From positions 1 through 35,946 of the forward strand of contig NZ_MUGS01000086.1 of the NCBI RefSeq assembly GCF_002222055.1: DNA of 35,946 nucleotides, written 5' to 3'. Below, piece after piece: positions 16,601-24,546 of the stretch. The notes under the pieces are model-generated. The model saw nothing but the letters and a program-made list of their open reading frames with translations. It was not told where the DNA came from and did no database searches. The position numbers and the translations under genes are program-made. The stretch is from Flavobacterium araucananum. GTDB lineage: Bacteria > Bacteroidota > Bacteroidia > Flavobacteriales > Flavobacteriaceae. Numbering within the stretch: position 1 is the first letter of the stretch; the number at the start of each line of letters is the position of its first letter.

Positions 16601-17521
16601 TTATTGTATGATATAGGTTCCTGATTCGATTTTATAATTGGCATTAATAATATTGCACACTAAAGCCACGACCTGATTAACAGGCAATTCCTTAAAATAA
16701 GCACTGATTTTTAGATTATTGAGGTTTTTATTATCGATCTGGATCGCGACATTATAATTGCGATTGATCGTGGCGATTACTTCCGGTAAAGGGGCATCTT
16801 CGAACACAATTATATTTTTTCGCCACAGCGAAATAGAATTCACCGGAATGTCTGTAAAGGCTTGTAGTTTATTATTGTGCGATTTGAAAACTACTTTTTG
16901 TCCCGGAGTTACAAACACATTTTCTTCGGTAACGGTCGATTTTACGTTTACTCTTCCGGTTAAAACCGAAACTTCCTGCGTGGTATGATCTGGATATGCC
17001 TGAACATTAAAACTGGTTCCTAATACTTTGGTATCCATTTTATCGGTATGAATTATAAAAGGATGTTCTTTGTCTTTGGCAACATCAAAAAAAGCTTCTC
17101 CGGTTAGATACACTTCGCGCGTCCTGCCCTTGAACTCAACTGGATATTTTAAAAGACTTCCTGCATTAAGCCATATTTGAGTTCCGTCGCTGAGCGTAAT
17201 TTTGGCATGTTCGCCCAATTTGGTTGCGTATTCTTTAGAGACCGTTTTTATAAATGACAGGTAAAAAAAACAGGATAATCCCATTAAAAAAATTAAAGAA
17301 GCTGCCATAGTCCAATTTCTATGAGAAAGAAAAATAACTTTGTTTGATTGCTTAATTTGTCTGATTTCTTTTTTTAATTTCAAACGATCAGAGACTATAA
17401 CATTCGTTTCGTCATTTATATCTTCCGGATGATTGTACCAGTTATTCCATAATTCTTCTCCTTTTTGAGAAGGCTTACCTTCTAAAAAAAGTTGTATATC
17501 TTGATGTAATTTTTCAGGCAT
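16601..17521 (-). CDS. FecR-family anti-sigma factor
   Basis: This 306-residue single-pass inner-membrane protein has a cytoplasmic N-terminal part (1-85), one transmembrane helix (about 90-111: MAASLIFLMGLSCFFYLSFI), and a periplasmic FecR domain (EYATKLGEHAKITLSDGTQI, WLNAGSLLKYP, FKGRTREVYLTGEAFFDVAKD, VLGTSFNVQAYPD). A C-terminal DUF4974-type domain follows (PLPEVIATINRNYNVAIQID). It should hold the ECF sigma factor at 17634-18194 inactive until the STN domain of the SusC partner reports substrate. The 112-base gap to the sigma gene carries the shared spaced element, so this gene likely has its own promoter. Confidence 0.92.
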   Translation of the reverse strand: MPEKLHQDIQLFLEGKPSQKGEELWNNWYNHPEDINDETNVIVSDRLKLKKEIRQIKQSNKVIFLSHRNWTMAASLIFLMGLSCFFYLSFIKTVSKEYATKLGEHAKITLSDGTQIWLNAGSLLKYPVEFKGRTREVYLTGEAFFDVAKDKEHPFIIHTDKMDTKVLGTSFNVQAYPDHTTQEVSVLTGRVNVKSTVTEENVFVTPGQKVVFKSHNNKLQAFTDIPVNSISLWRKNIIVFEDAPLPEVIATINRNYNVAIQIDNKNLNNLKISAYFKELPVNQVVALVCNIINANYKIESGTYIIQ

Positions 17522-17546
17522 TATAATTTGTTTATCTCTTTAATAG

Positions 17547-17590
17547 TATGTCTCGACAATGTTACTTTTAGGTAGGTGCATAAGGTTACG
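17547..17590 (-). promoter_or_regulatory. Spaced element upstream of fecR
   Basis: On the minus strand the element reads CGTAACCTTATGCACCTACC, then 16 bases, then GAGACATA. The same blocks with identical spacing occur upstream of the sigma gene at 18319-18362. GAGACATA is about 26 bases from the fecR start codon. GTAACC resembles the -35 box of ECF-dependent promoters, so autoregulation by the linked sigma factor is a reasonable reading. Confidence 0.6.
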
Positions 17591-17633
17591 CTTGTGTTAA
17601 GAAAAGAAAACGCAACTTTTATTTTGCAACCTC

Positions 17634-18194
17634 CTAGTAGTTGAATTCGCCCAAATAGTTTCGCATAAATTTTAGCGCATAGGCAATATGATACTTTACG
17701 GTTTCATGCGACACATTAAGTTCTTCGGCTATTTCTTTGTTCGAATAATGTTTGATGCGGCTTAGAATAAAAACTTCTTTCGATTTTTTAGGGAGTAATA
17801 AAGTGGCTTTGTCTACGGCTTGTTGCAGTTCCTGGTAATAAATAGAATCTTCGGTTGTATTGTTGCTGTTGTAATCATTATTGCTGCGATCCGAGACTTC
17901 TTTTATATATTGATCTGTAATGGTGTGGGATTTTATATAATCTAAAGTCACATATCGAACTGAAGTATAGATATAAGCCGAAAATTTCTTTTGAATCACC
18001 AGGGTCTTCCGACGTTCCCAAATGGTGGTAAAAACTTCCTGAACAATTTCTTCAGAGACGGGAACTGATTTCATTCTGATATAAACAAAGCGAACCAATA
18101 CATCACGATATCTAAAATACAATTCATCAAACGCCTTGTCTTTGCCTTGTCTTAGTAACTCGACAAGTTGCTCATCGGTAAAACCTTTATACAT
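17634..18194 (-). CDS. ECF RNA polymerase sigma-70 factor
   Basis: This 186-residue ECF sigma factor is of the kind paired with FecR and SusC in Bacteroidota. Region 2 covers about residues 20-90 (FDELYFRYRDVLVRFVYIR, VSEEIVQEVFTTIWERR, YIYTSVRYVTLDYIKSH) and region 4 covers 130-180 (LLPKKSKEVFILSRIKHYSN, KEIAEELNVSHETVKYHIAY). The linker contains an Asn/Ser-rich low-complexity stretch (SNNDYNSNN). It should direct transcription of the SusCD genes and perhaps of itself and fecR. The start codon is preceded by an untranslated region of about 120 bases from the shared element. Confidence 0.92.
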   Translation of the reverse strand: MYKGFTDEQLVELLRQGKDKAFDELYFRYRDVLVRFVYIRMKSVPVSEEIVQEVFTTIWERRKTLVIQKKFSAYIYTSVRYVTLDYIKSHTITDQYIKEVSDRSNNDYNSNNTTEDSIYYQELQQAVDKATLLLPKKSKEVFILSRIKHYSNKEIAEELNVSHETVKYHIAYALKFMRNYLGEFNY

Positions 18195-18318
18195 AACAAG
18201 TCACTTTTGTACTTTTTAGCGAATAAATGGCGGTTGCCAAAATACCTGTTCTGATTCTTTTTTTGCGATGTATTCTTAATTTTAAAAATGACATATACTA
18301 CAATGTTTGGTTTTATAA

Positions 18319-18362
18319 TATGTCTCCAAAATTAGAAATGAGGGTAGGTCGATAAGGTTACG
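18319..18362 (-). promoter_or_regulatory. Spaced element upstream of the ECF sigma gene
   Basis: On the minus strand it reads CGTAACCTTATCGACCTACC, then 16 bases, then GAGACATATTAT. It matches the element upstream of fecR (17547-17590) in all blocks and in spacing (29 bases from GTAACC to GAGACATA), while the bases between the blocks differ. Confidence 0.6.
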
Positions 18363-18551
18363 TTTATATTAATAAAATGGTCTGATTATAAAACATTGTA
18401 TTAACATTATGTCTCTTCGAGGTTATGTGGCAGGAATTTTAGATTTGGGCAAAAATATAAGAGGACTAAGGATTGAAAGGGATTCTGGGAATTTCCTCTA
18501 AAAAACTTGGATTTATAACAAATTTAAACAGCAATTTCTTCTAAAAAACTC

Positions 18552-18581
18552 TTGTTTTTGATCCTGATATTGATAGTTTTG
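18552..18581 (+). promoter_or_regulatory. Candidate housekeeping promoter of the metalloprotease operon
   Basis: TTG at 18552-18554 and TAGTTTTG at 18574-18581 with 19 bases between fit the Bacteroidota consensus. The start codon follows 39 bases later. Confidence 0.5.
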
Positions 18582-18620
18582 CGTTTTTAAAATCAACCCC
18601 AAATTTTACCTCCAAAACCT

Positions 18621-19847
18621 ATGAAAAAAATCCTTTTTTATTTATTTCCTTTTGTTCTCTTCGCGACCTTACTTGTTGGTTGCAGCGACGATGACTCAAA
18701 AGGCGACAGTTACGAACCCAATTATCTGGCTAGTATTGACGCTGGTGCTTTACCAATAGAAAATCGACCTATGACGATGTTCCAAGATGATGAGAATGTC
18801 TCAAAAATGTATGACAACAAAGACCGTTGGTTTCGCGTAAACCAACCGATGCAAATTATCCAGAAAGGAAAAGATTCTGTACAGGTTTCACTTTATTCGC
18901 CTGTTGGACTTAGCGATGTAAAGGTGTATGCAAAATTGGCCAACTATGACAAACGCTTTTTGATTTATGAGTTTTCAAAAGTTCCTGCTTTTCACCGTTC
19001 TTTTCACCAACTTCCGCTGGTAGAAGGCAAACATGATTATCAGTTAGAAAACGGTAAAACGGTTACGATTGATAAAATTGATGGTTTTTCGTCTGGTGCG
19101 ATCGAATTTTCGGTAGAATCTACGGATCCTTTATTTACAAAATTCAAAAAAATTAAATCGGCACGACTCGTTCAGTTTAGCGATCAATACCATAAGAACG
19201 AATTTGGTAAATACTTGCCTATGAATCCTGTTTTGGCAAAAGAAGCGATAACAATGATTATCAATTTTTCGTATGCTATAAGTCACCCTTTGTATTATGA
19301 TACTTTTATAAATTTTGACAGATACAAACGCGAACAGGCAGCTACAGCCGGAACTGCTGTAAACGGCGCAATAAACTGGCACGGGAATGCTGATGACAAA
19401 GATGGCGTTTATGATTATCTGACCAAAGCCCAAATCGAACAGGCTTACAATACTTATATCGATAACAGAACTCTGAATATGGCAATGGTTGGGGGCGACT
19501 CTGCCTGGGGCGGTGGTCCTCTGGCCTCGCAATGGGAATCTGATTATATTACGGGACACTGGAAAGGCGAAATGTCGATCTGGTCACACGAATATTCGCA
19601 CCATAGTGGCTATAACCATAGCAGCAACTTAGCCAATAGTGGCGAAGGTGGCGGACAACAGGAAATGTTGACTGATTTTTATAAATATCTGATTTACCTG
19701 AATGATCTTCCTTTTACAGATCCGGATGTCTTAAAAGGATATACAAAAACAGCTTATCTAAAAGGTACTTACAAAAAACCTGTTTTTACTGTAAATCCTA
19801 AAAATCCATTTTTAGTAAAATATAAAGAAGACGGAAAATGGAAATAA
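18621..19847 (+). CDS. Surface lipoprotein with metzincin-type zinc-protease motif
   Basis: This 408-residue lipoprotein has signal peptide MKKILFYLFPFVLFATLLVG and Cys21. The next residues (SDDDS) resemble the acidic export signal that sends flavobacterial lipoproteins to the cell surface. HEYSHHSGYNH (323-333) fits HExxHxxGxxH exactly, giving zinc ligands His323, His327 and His333 and base Glu324, as in metzincins; Met349 (QQEMLTDF) is a possible Met-turn residue but the spacing is unverified. The N-terminal 200 residues are beta-rich and unrecognised. The gene is divergent from the ECF/FecR/SusCD set and is followed after 14 bases by a second lipoprotein gene. A peptidase role, perhaps processing substrate for the SusCD channel, is inference. 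Confidence 0.7.
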   Translation: MKKILFYLFPFVLFATLLVGCSDDDSKGDSYEPNYLASIDAGALPIENRPMTMFQDDENVSKMYDNKDRWFRVNQPMQIIQKGKDSVQVSLYSPVGLSDVKVYAKLANYDKRFLIYEFSKVPAFHRSFHQLPLVEGKHDYQLENGKTVTIDKIDGFSSGAIEFSVESTDPLFTKFKKIKSARLVQFSDQYHKNEFGKYLPMNPVLAKEAITMIINFSYAISHPLYYDTFINFDRYKREQAATAGTAVNGAINWHGNADDKDGVYDYLTKAQIEQAYNTYIDNRTLNMAMVGGDSAWGGGPLASQWESDYITGHWKGEMSIWSHEYSHHSGYNHSSNLANSGEGGGQQEMLTDFYKYLIYLNDLPFTDPDVLKGYTKTAYLKGTYKKPVFTVNPKNPFLVKYKEDGKWK

Positions 19848-19861
19848 CCTATAAAACTATC

Positions 19862-20866
19862 ATGAACAAAATACCGTTTTTACTTGTATTACTTTGCCTG
19901 TTTACCAATTGCAGCAAAGACACAGCAGATGCTGAACCTACCAATTATGATTATTTCTACCCAAGCGACGAAGCGTCGATTACAGCAGCTCAAATTGGGG
20001 CAGGAACCGGAACATTAGACCCAAAAGGGATCACGATCGCAAACGAAAAATTATATGTTTGCAATGGCGATGTTCTCGAAGTTTTTAACGCTGTTACACT
20101 AGCTTATATCAAAACTATTACGGGGTATACAAAAGGAACCACTACAATCCCGTTTACCAAAATCTCATCTGTTGCTGTAGACAACGGGCGTATCTATGTT
20201 GGTAGTGTCGATTCGAGACTTTTTGTACTGGACGAAAATACTAATGCCGGAATCAATACGGTTGGAAACGGACAATGGTGGACTACTTTTGTACACGTTT
20301 TTGGGATTGTGGTAAAAGACGGATTGATTTTCGTGAAAGAAAAAGAAACGTCTGTTAAAGTTTTCGAAACTTCGCAAATTACGGATACAAGCGATTGGAA
20401 TTTAAAACCTCTTGCAAAACTAAATACTTTATACGGTTTTGACCAGATCTATTCGATGGATATAGAAGCCGGAAATCTTGTTGTAGCCGGAAGAGATGCC
20501 ATAAGCTATTTGTATTACGACATCGCTGCTATAAAAGCCGGTGCTGTAAGTTCTCTTACTGAACCTATAAAACCGGTTGTCTCAGAACTTAACACAAAAC
20601 CAATTGCGGTTAATTTTAGTAAAGATTGGGCGGTAACATCAGAAAATATTGGTACTACCAACTACTTGCGCATTTATCCCAAAGCAGATTTTATGGCTCG
20701 TAATTTTAATGCAACGGTCAATGTATCTGATATTATGGGGCAAAATTCTTTTGGAAGCATTCTTGGCATTGCACAACTTAATGATCGTTTGTTTTTGTCT
20801 GATAATACCAATAAAAAGATTCGGGTTCTTAAACTTAATAAATCTGTAATTGCAGAGCAAAAATAA
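19862..20866 (+). CDS. Beta-propeller-like lipoprotein
   Basis: This protein has 334 residues from ATG 19862 (MNKIPFLLVLLCLFTNCSKD, Cys17). An ATG at 19838 would add eight residues and overlap the previous gene, but the later start gives a clean lipoprotein signal and is preferred. The mature part has blade-like repeats: LDPKGITIANEKLYVCNGDV, ISSVAVDNGRIYVGSVDSRL, FVLDENTN, IYSMDIEAGNLVVAGRD and LGIAQLNDRLFLSDNTNKKI. This pattern is seen in YncE/NHL-type propellers, which bind rather than catalyse. It is the second gene of the metalloprotease operon and ends before a clear terminator. It could be a binding partner or scaffold at the surface; the ligand is unknown. Confidence 0.65.
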   Translation: MNKIPFLLVLLCLFTNCSKDTADAEPTNYDYFYPSDEASITAAQIGAGTGTLDPKGITIANEKLYVCNGDVLEVFNAVTLAYIKTITGYTKGTTTIPFTKISSVAVDNGRIYVGSVDSRLFVLDENTNAGINTVGNGQWWTTFVHVFGIVVKDGLIFVKEKETSVKVFETSQITDTSDWNLKPLAKLNTLYGFDQIYSMDIEAGNLVVAGRDAISYLYYDIAAIKAGAVSSLTEPIKPVVSELNTKPIAVNFSKDWAVTSENIGTTNYLRIYPKADFMARNFNATVNVSDIMGQNSFGSILGIAQLNDRLFLSDNTNKKIRVLKLNKSVIAEQK

Positions 20867-20898
20867 ATCGATTGGTTTATTCTAAAATCATGATTCAA

Positions 20899-20936
20899 CA
20901 AAAGGGAATAGTTAAATACTGTTCCCTTTTTGTATT
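20899..20936 (+). terminator. Terminator of the two-lipoprotein operon
   Basis: AAAAGGGAATAG and CTGTTCCCTTTT form a stem with one weak pair around TTAAATA, followed by TTTGTATTTT. Confidence 0.85.
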
Positions 20937-21074
20937 TTAAAACTAAAAAAACTGTTTTTATAAATGCTTTGTGAGTTGATTTTATTGAAAGAAAAAAGTA
21001 GGATGCAACAGCATAATTCATTTTAAAATTTCTAATTTTAAGGAATATATTTGATTTATATCTTAAAACTCTTT

Positions 21075-22121
21075 ATGGTAAAAAAATACAATTCGTTACT
21101 TATTTTTGCGACAATCGAAATTGGTATTGCGCTATTAAGTTTACATCATTATATCCAAAACAATTCGGCTTTATTGTCCGTTTTCACTGCTCTGTTTTTG
21201 ATCGTGACACCCGCGTTTTATTATTTTACAACCACTAAAAACGAAACCGAATTTACTTTTTGGTTTGTTTTTTATTCTGTTTTTAAAATTACTCCGTACA
21301 TCTTTAAAATGGAAGGTAATTTTTTTGAAGTTCTTTTTCAATTCAAGATCTATTTGAACATTGCATTGCTGGTTTTCTTGTTATGGAAAGCTTTTGTATT
21401 TATGCAAAACTTTAGAGAAGCAGTAAAACAAAAAGACACTTTAGAACAAGACGAATACTCGATTATTTCTGATTCCTTAAAAAAATCCATCAAGTTTAAA
21501 AAATTAGGAAAAATGATCGCCTTTGAGGTTTGTTCTTTCTATTATTGTTTTATAAAATGGACCCGGAATAAAAGCAGCGAAAATAATTTTTCGGGCTATC
21601 GCAACAGTGGTGTAAGTGCCGTTTATATAGGTTTAATGTTGGCTTCGGTTTTCGAAGCAATTGGTCTTCATGTCTATCTAATTTCCCGTAATGCAACTGC
21701 CGCTTTTGTTATTCTGGTGCTTCATATCTATTTATTAATTAATCTGACAGGACATTTAAAAGCTATTTTTTTTAGAAGTCATCTTATATTATCTCAAAAA
21801 ATAGTAATTCGTTACGGGCTTTTTGAGACTTTACAAATACCTCTGGATTCTATTACTACAATTCAAAAATTTGAAGGTGATTATGAAAAAAGTACTAATC
21901 TTGTCAAATTTGCCTTATTAGGAAACTTGGAACCTCATAATGTTTCGATTCAGTTAAAAGAAAATATTACAGTTGCTTTGCCCTTTGGAATCTCAAAAAA
22001 GCCTAAACAAATATTACTTTACATCGACAACCTAAATGATTTTCTCAGGACCGTTACAGACCGGATCGAAGCAGCCAAAACCTTCGACATGGTACTACCA
22101 GAATTAGAAAAAAGCATGTAA
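21075..22121 (+). CDS. Membrane protein of unknown function
   Basis: This 348-residue inner-membrane protein is read from ATG 21075 (MVKKYNSLLIFATIEIGIAL); a TTG at 21051 would add eight residues but is less likely. About six hydrophobic segments occur: four between residues 5 and 110, then two around 180-225 (VYIGLMLASVFEAIGLHVYL and FVILVLHIYLLINLTGHL). A soluble loop with KQKDTLEQDEYSII lies between. The C-terminal about 110 residues (LSQKIVIRYGLFETLQIPLD, then SITTIQKFEGDY) have the look of a membrane-anchored PH-like (bPH) domain. I do not recognise the family. It stands alone; its stop codon lies within the stem of its own terminator. Confidence 0.6.
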   Translation: MVKKYNSLLIFATIEIGIALLSLHHYIQNNSALLSVFTALFLIVTPAFYYFTTTKNETEFTFWFVFYSVFKITPYIFKMEGNFFEVLFQFKIYLNIALLVFLLWKAFVFMQNFREAVKQKDTLEQDEYSIISDSLKKSIKFKKLGKMIAFEVCSFYYCFIKWTRNKSSENNFSGYRNSGVSAVYIGLMLASVFEAIGLHVYLISRNATAAFVILVLHIYLLINLTGHLKAIFFRSHLILSQKIVIRYGLFETLQIPLDSITTIQKFEGDYEKSTNLVKFALLGNLEPHNVSIQLKENITVALPFGISKKPKQILLYIDNLNDFLRTVTDRIEAAKTFDMVLPELEKSM

Positions 22122-22147
22122 AATAATATTTCACATGCTTTTTTTTA
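22107..22147 (+). terminator. Terminator overlapping a stop codon
   Basis: AAAAAAGCATGT and ACATGCTTTTTT pair around an AT-rich loop with a T-run after. The TAA stop of the membrane protein (22119-22121) is at the base of the loop. The A-run on the left side lets it also serve the convergent MFS operon. Confidence 0.85.
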
Positions 22148-22167
22148 TTCTTAAACCAAATACTTGT

Positions 22168-23424
22168 TTATATCTTTATTTCTTTTGCGGCAGCATCTCT
22201 CTTTTTTGCCAACTGATTGACTCTCCACATCAATAATATGGTCGAAAGTGTCACTACAGCAATTACATAACCTAAAATATCATAGTTTTCTAATGGTGCT
22301 GATTTTGTTTTTTGATGTACAATAAACCCGGCACAAACCGCCGCAATTCCGCCGGCAATTTGTTGCAATGACGAGGTGATAGACATATACGCACCACGAT
22401 CTTTCATTTCGGGAATAGCAGTGTTTAGTGTTGTTGCCGGAATCATACGACTCATGATCCCCATAAACAAGATCATATTGATCACTACGATTTCCCATAG
22501 CGGGATAGGGTCTAGGTTCGTGTAAATTAAAATCATAATTACAGAAACGACAGATCCTGCAGTAAACAATTTAAACTTGCTCACTTTATCACTTAATTTC
22601 CCTACCAAAGGCATGATAAAAAGTACCGAAAGTCCGGTAAAGAAAAATACCATTGGCAATTCGAGCTGACTAATATGAATGTTGTTGACTAAAAATGCGC
22701 TCCCAAAAGGCTGCAACATAAATCCTCCAACAGATAAAAATGCAATCGCCATAAAACCAACCTGATAATTTTTATTGCTTAATGTATGCCAAAGGTGCAA
22801 AAAAGGACTTTTGTCTGATTGCAATTCGAGGTGTTTGGTAATAGGTTTCATTTGGGTTATAATCGCAATAAGAATCAATACTCCTAAAACTGCGATCATG
22901 ATAAAAGCCGAATGCCAGCCCCAGTTATTGGCAAAATACAAACCAACGGGAATTCCCAAAATCTGACTTGTGGCAAACGCCATTTGTATAAAGCCCATAA
23001 CACGACCTCGTTGATGAATCACAAATAAATCTGTTACGATTGCCAAAGAAACAGAACCAATAACGCCACCAAAAAGTCCGGTAACGATTCGTGCCATTAG
23101 CAACATGAGGTAACTGGACGAAAGCGCGCAAAAAACAGTCCCGATGATAAAACCTGTATAAAAGAAAATCAACAGTTTTTTTCTATCAAAGCGGTCTGCA
23201 AAACCCGCTGCCAGCAATCCCGAAATTCCGGCACTAAAGGCATAAGCAGAAACGGCAAAACCAAAGTTTGACGTTGTCATATCAAGGGTTTTCATTAAGA
23301 TATCTCCTAAGGGAGAAATGACCATAAAATCGAGTATTACGGTAAATTGTAAAAGTGCCAGAATGGCAATAATTATTTTTTGATTAAGGGTAAAAGCGGG
23401 ACTCTCACCGGATGTTTTTTCCAT
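22168..23424 (-). CDS. DHA1-type MFS efflux transporter
   Basis: This 418-residue major facilitator has about 12 transmembrane segments. The helix 1 region reads LLQFTVILDFMVISPLGDIL, motif A is GFADRFDRKKLL (GxxxDRxxRKxL), helix 4 is ARIVTGLFGGVIGSVSLAIV and helix 5 is MAFATSQILGIPVGLYFA. This places it among the DHA1 sugar/drug efflux relatives. It is the last gene of a three-gene operon behind a TetR regulator and a 75-residue protein, the classical layout of a repressor-controlled efflux pump. The substrate is probably the TetR ligand and is unknown. A second efflux pump (DHA2) lies at 7622. Confidence 0.9.
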   Translation of the reverse strand: MEKTSGESPAFTLNQKIIIAILALLQFTVILDFMVISPLGDILMKTLDMTTSNFGFAVSAYAFSAGISGLLAAGFADRFDRKKLLIFFYTGFIIGTVFCALSSSYLMLLMARIVTGLFGGVIGSVSLAIVTDLFVIHQRGRVMGFIQMAFATSQILGIPVGLYFANNWGWHSAFIMIAVLGVLILIAIITQMKPITKHLELQSDKSPFLHLWHTLSNKNYQVGFMAIAFLSVGGFMLQPFGSAFLVNNIHISQLELPMVFFFTGLSVLFIMPLVGKLSDKVSKFKLFTAGSVVSVIMILIYTNLDPIPLWEIVVINMILFMGIMSRMIPATTLNTAIPEMKDRGAYMSITSSLQQIAGGIAAVCAGFIVHQKTKSAPLENYDILGYVIAVVTLSTILLMWRVNQLAKKRDAAAKEIKI

Positions 23425-23444
23425 ATAAATTGGTTATTTTTTTA

Positions 23445-23672
23445 TTAATTTAATTCTTGGCATTCGTGACCAAATTCGTTGATCATACCAATGATTGCTT
23501 CGGGTTTAAGTACCCCTGAAACAACGCGAAGTACACAATCGACATCTTCATGATCGATGCTCCATTGCTCTATATCCTGGTGGTCGTCGAGTGCTTTTCG
23601 CATCTGGCAAGCAGGATCTATAGTGGCAATATTTGTTTTAAAAATGTGTATGGTGTTTAAATTTGTTTCCAT
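23445..23672 (-). CDS. Small HMA-fold-like protein without metal-binding cysteines
   Basis: This 75-residue protein, METNLNTIHIFKTNIATIDP, continues with ACQMRKALDDHQDIEQWSID, then DVDCVLRVVSGVLKPEAIIG and a C-terminal helix. The beta-alpha-beta-beta-alpha order and spacing look like the heavy-metal-associated ferredoxin-like fold. However, the CxxC metal loop between strand 1 and helix 1 is absent; only single cysteines occur at other places. It sits 6 bases after tetR and 20 bases before the MFS gene, so it is co-transcribed. A sensor, chaperone or regulatory role is possible; nothing in the sequence decides. Confidence 0.6.
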   Translation of the reverse strand: METNLNTIHIFKTNIATIDPACQMRKALDDHQDIEQWSIDHEDVDCVLRVVSGVLKPEAIIGMINEFGHECQELN

Positions 23673-23678
23673 AATTTT

Positions 23679-24275
23679 TCATGGTTTTAGAGCTTTTATG
23701 GTTCCGCTAAAAGCTTCTTTCATAATTTCCTTGGTAAGCGTGAATGGCTTCCCTCCCATACTCTTACCCTCAGTATGCAAGTTCAACAGCGTGTATAATG
23801 GGCCGTAGGCGACAGCCCAAAAGGCCTCAAATGTCATCGGGACCAGTTCTTTGTTACGGAGTCCGTTATCGATAAACTCCTTCATGATCATTCTAAAATC
23901 TGCAAACTCTTTAATAGAATCCAGAATGGTTTCTGAATGGGGCGAATGTTTGATGATTTCAAAAAAAGCAACTTCCTTGGGGTATTTCATGGTAAACGCC
24001 GCTCGGTTTTCCCATTGCCTCCATAATCCCTCCTCAAACGACATTTCGGGCGAAAAATCTTTTACCGTACCGGTAAAAAACTTAAGTGCAATGACAGCAC
24101 CTATTTTTTGTATTAAATCATCTTTGTCTTTGTAGTAAATGTATAAAGTCCCAACAGAAATCGAACAGGCTTTTGCCAGCTTATTCATGCTGAAACCCTG
24201 AAATCCGTCGCGCACGATTTGATCAATTGCAGTTGTAATCACCAGCTTCTCCTTGTCAATATCCCGAATTCTCAT
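23679..24275 (-). CDS. TetR/AcrR-family transcriptional repressor
   Basis: This 198-residue regulator has an N-terminal helix-turn-helix (about 10-55: ITTAIDQIVRDGFQGFSMNK, then LAKACSISVGTLYIYYKDKD), the strongly conserved TetR pattern. The ligand-binding half (60-198) contains MKYPKEVAFFEIIKHSPHSE and a conserved AFWAVAYGPLYTLL helix. It leads the operon tetR - 75-residue protein - MFS pump and should repress it until a pump substrate binds. The start codon is about 15 bases from a good -7 element, so the leader is very short. Confidence 0.9.
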   Translation of the reverse strand: MRIRDIDKEKLVITTAIDQIVRDGFQGFSMNKLAKACSISVGTLYIYYKDKDDLIQKIGAVIALKFFTGTVKDFSPEMSFEEGLWRQWENRAAFTMKYPKEVAFFEIIKHSPHSETILDSIKEFADFRMIMKEFIDNGLRNKELVPMTFEAFWAVAYGPLYTLLNLHTEGKSMGGKPFTLTKEIMKEAFSGTIKALKP

Positions 24276-24289
24276 GCTAAATTTTTTGA

Positions 24290-24325
24290 CAAAGATAAAA
24301 TAATAAATGAATGAACGTTTTTTTA
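24290..24325 (-). promoter_or_regulatory. Promoter and possible operator of the tetR efflux operon
   Basis: On the minus strand TATCTTTG (24290-24297) fits TAnnTTTG. Upstream of it is AACGTTCATTCATT, a short repeated half-site (TTCATTCATT) overlapping the -33 region, where a TetR dimer could bind. The operator call is inference. Confidence 0.5.
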
Positions 24326-24377
24326 TTAATTATTTTTTTTAATTCTTTTATAAGTCAGGGAGAAATAATTATTTTAC

Positions 24378-24409
24378 CACAGATTAAATGGATTAAACTG
24401 ATTATAATC
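24378..24409 (+). repeat. CCACAGATTAAA dispersed repeat, copy 2
   Basis: CCACAGATTAAATGGATTAA and the following bases match the reverse complement of 11150-11180 over about 30 bases with few differences. Confidence 0.6.
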
Positions 24410-24473
24410 TTTATGAAAATTATTTTTAGGCTTATAGATAAAAAAAATAAGCTCGACATTTTACTCCATAAAA

Positions 24474-24501
24474 AAACTCCTGCTCAGAGGAGCAGGAGTT
24501 T
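24474..24501 (-). terminator. Terminator of the GT2 gene
   Basis: AAACTCCTGCTC and GAGCAGGAGTTT form a perfect 12-base stem with loop AGAG. On the minus strand it is followed by a T-run, 45 bases after the GT2 stop. Confidence 0.95.
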
Positions 24502-24546
24502 CAAAAACAAATCAATTTCTATTTCTAATCTAATTCTATTATTTTA

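Larger units (their letters stand above)
18195..18620. other. Divergent intergenic region between sigma and lipoprotein genes
   Basis: No gene is seen. The left half holds the leader of the sigma gene and its spaced element (18319-18362). The right half holds a candidate promoter for the lipoprotein operon (18552-18581). Between them is AT-rich DNA without further recognisable signals. Confidence 0.6.

Noticed and set aside
19838..19861. ATG at 19838 as start of the beta-propeller lipoprotein
   Set aside because: It adds METYK-like polar residues before the signal peptide and overlaps the upstream gene; ATG 19862 gives a clean lipoprotein signal.
21051..21074. TTG at 21051 as start of the membrane protein
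   Set aside because: TTG starts are rare and an ATG lies 24 bases downstream directly before a normal N-terminus.
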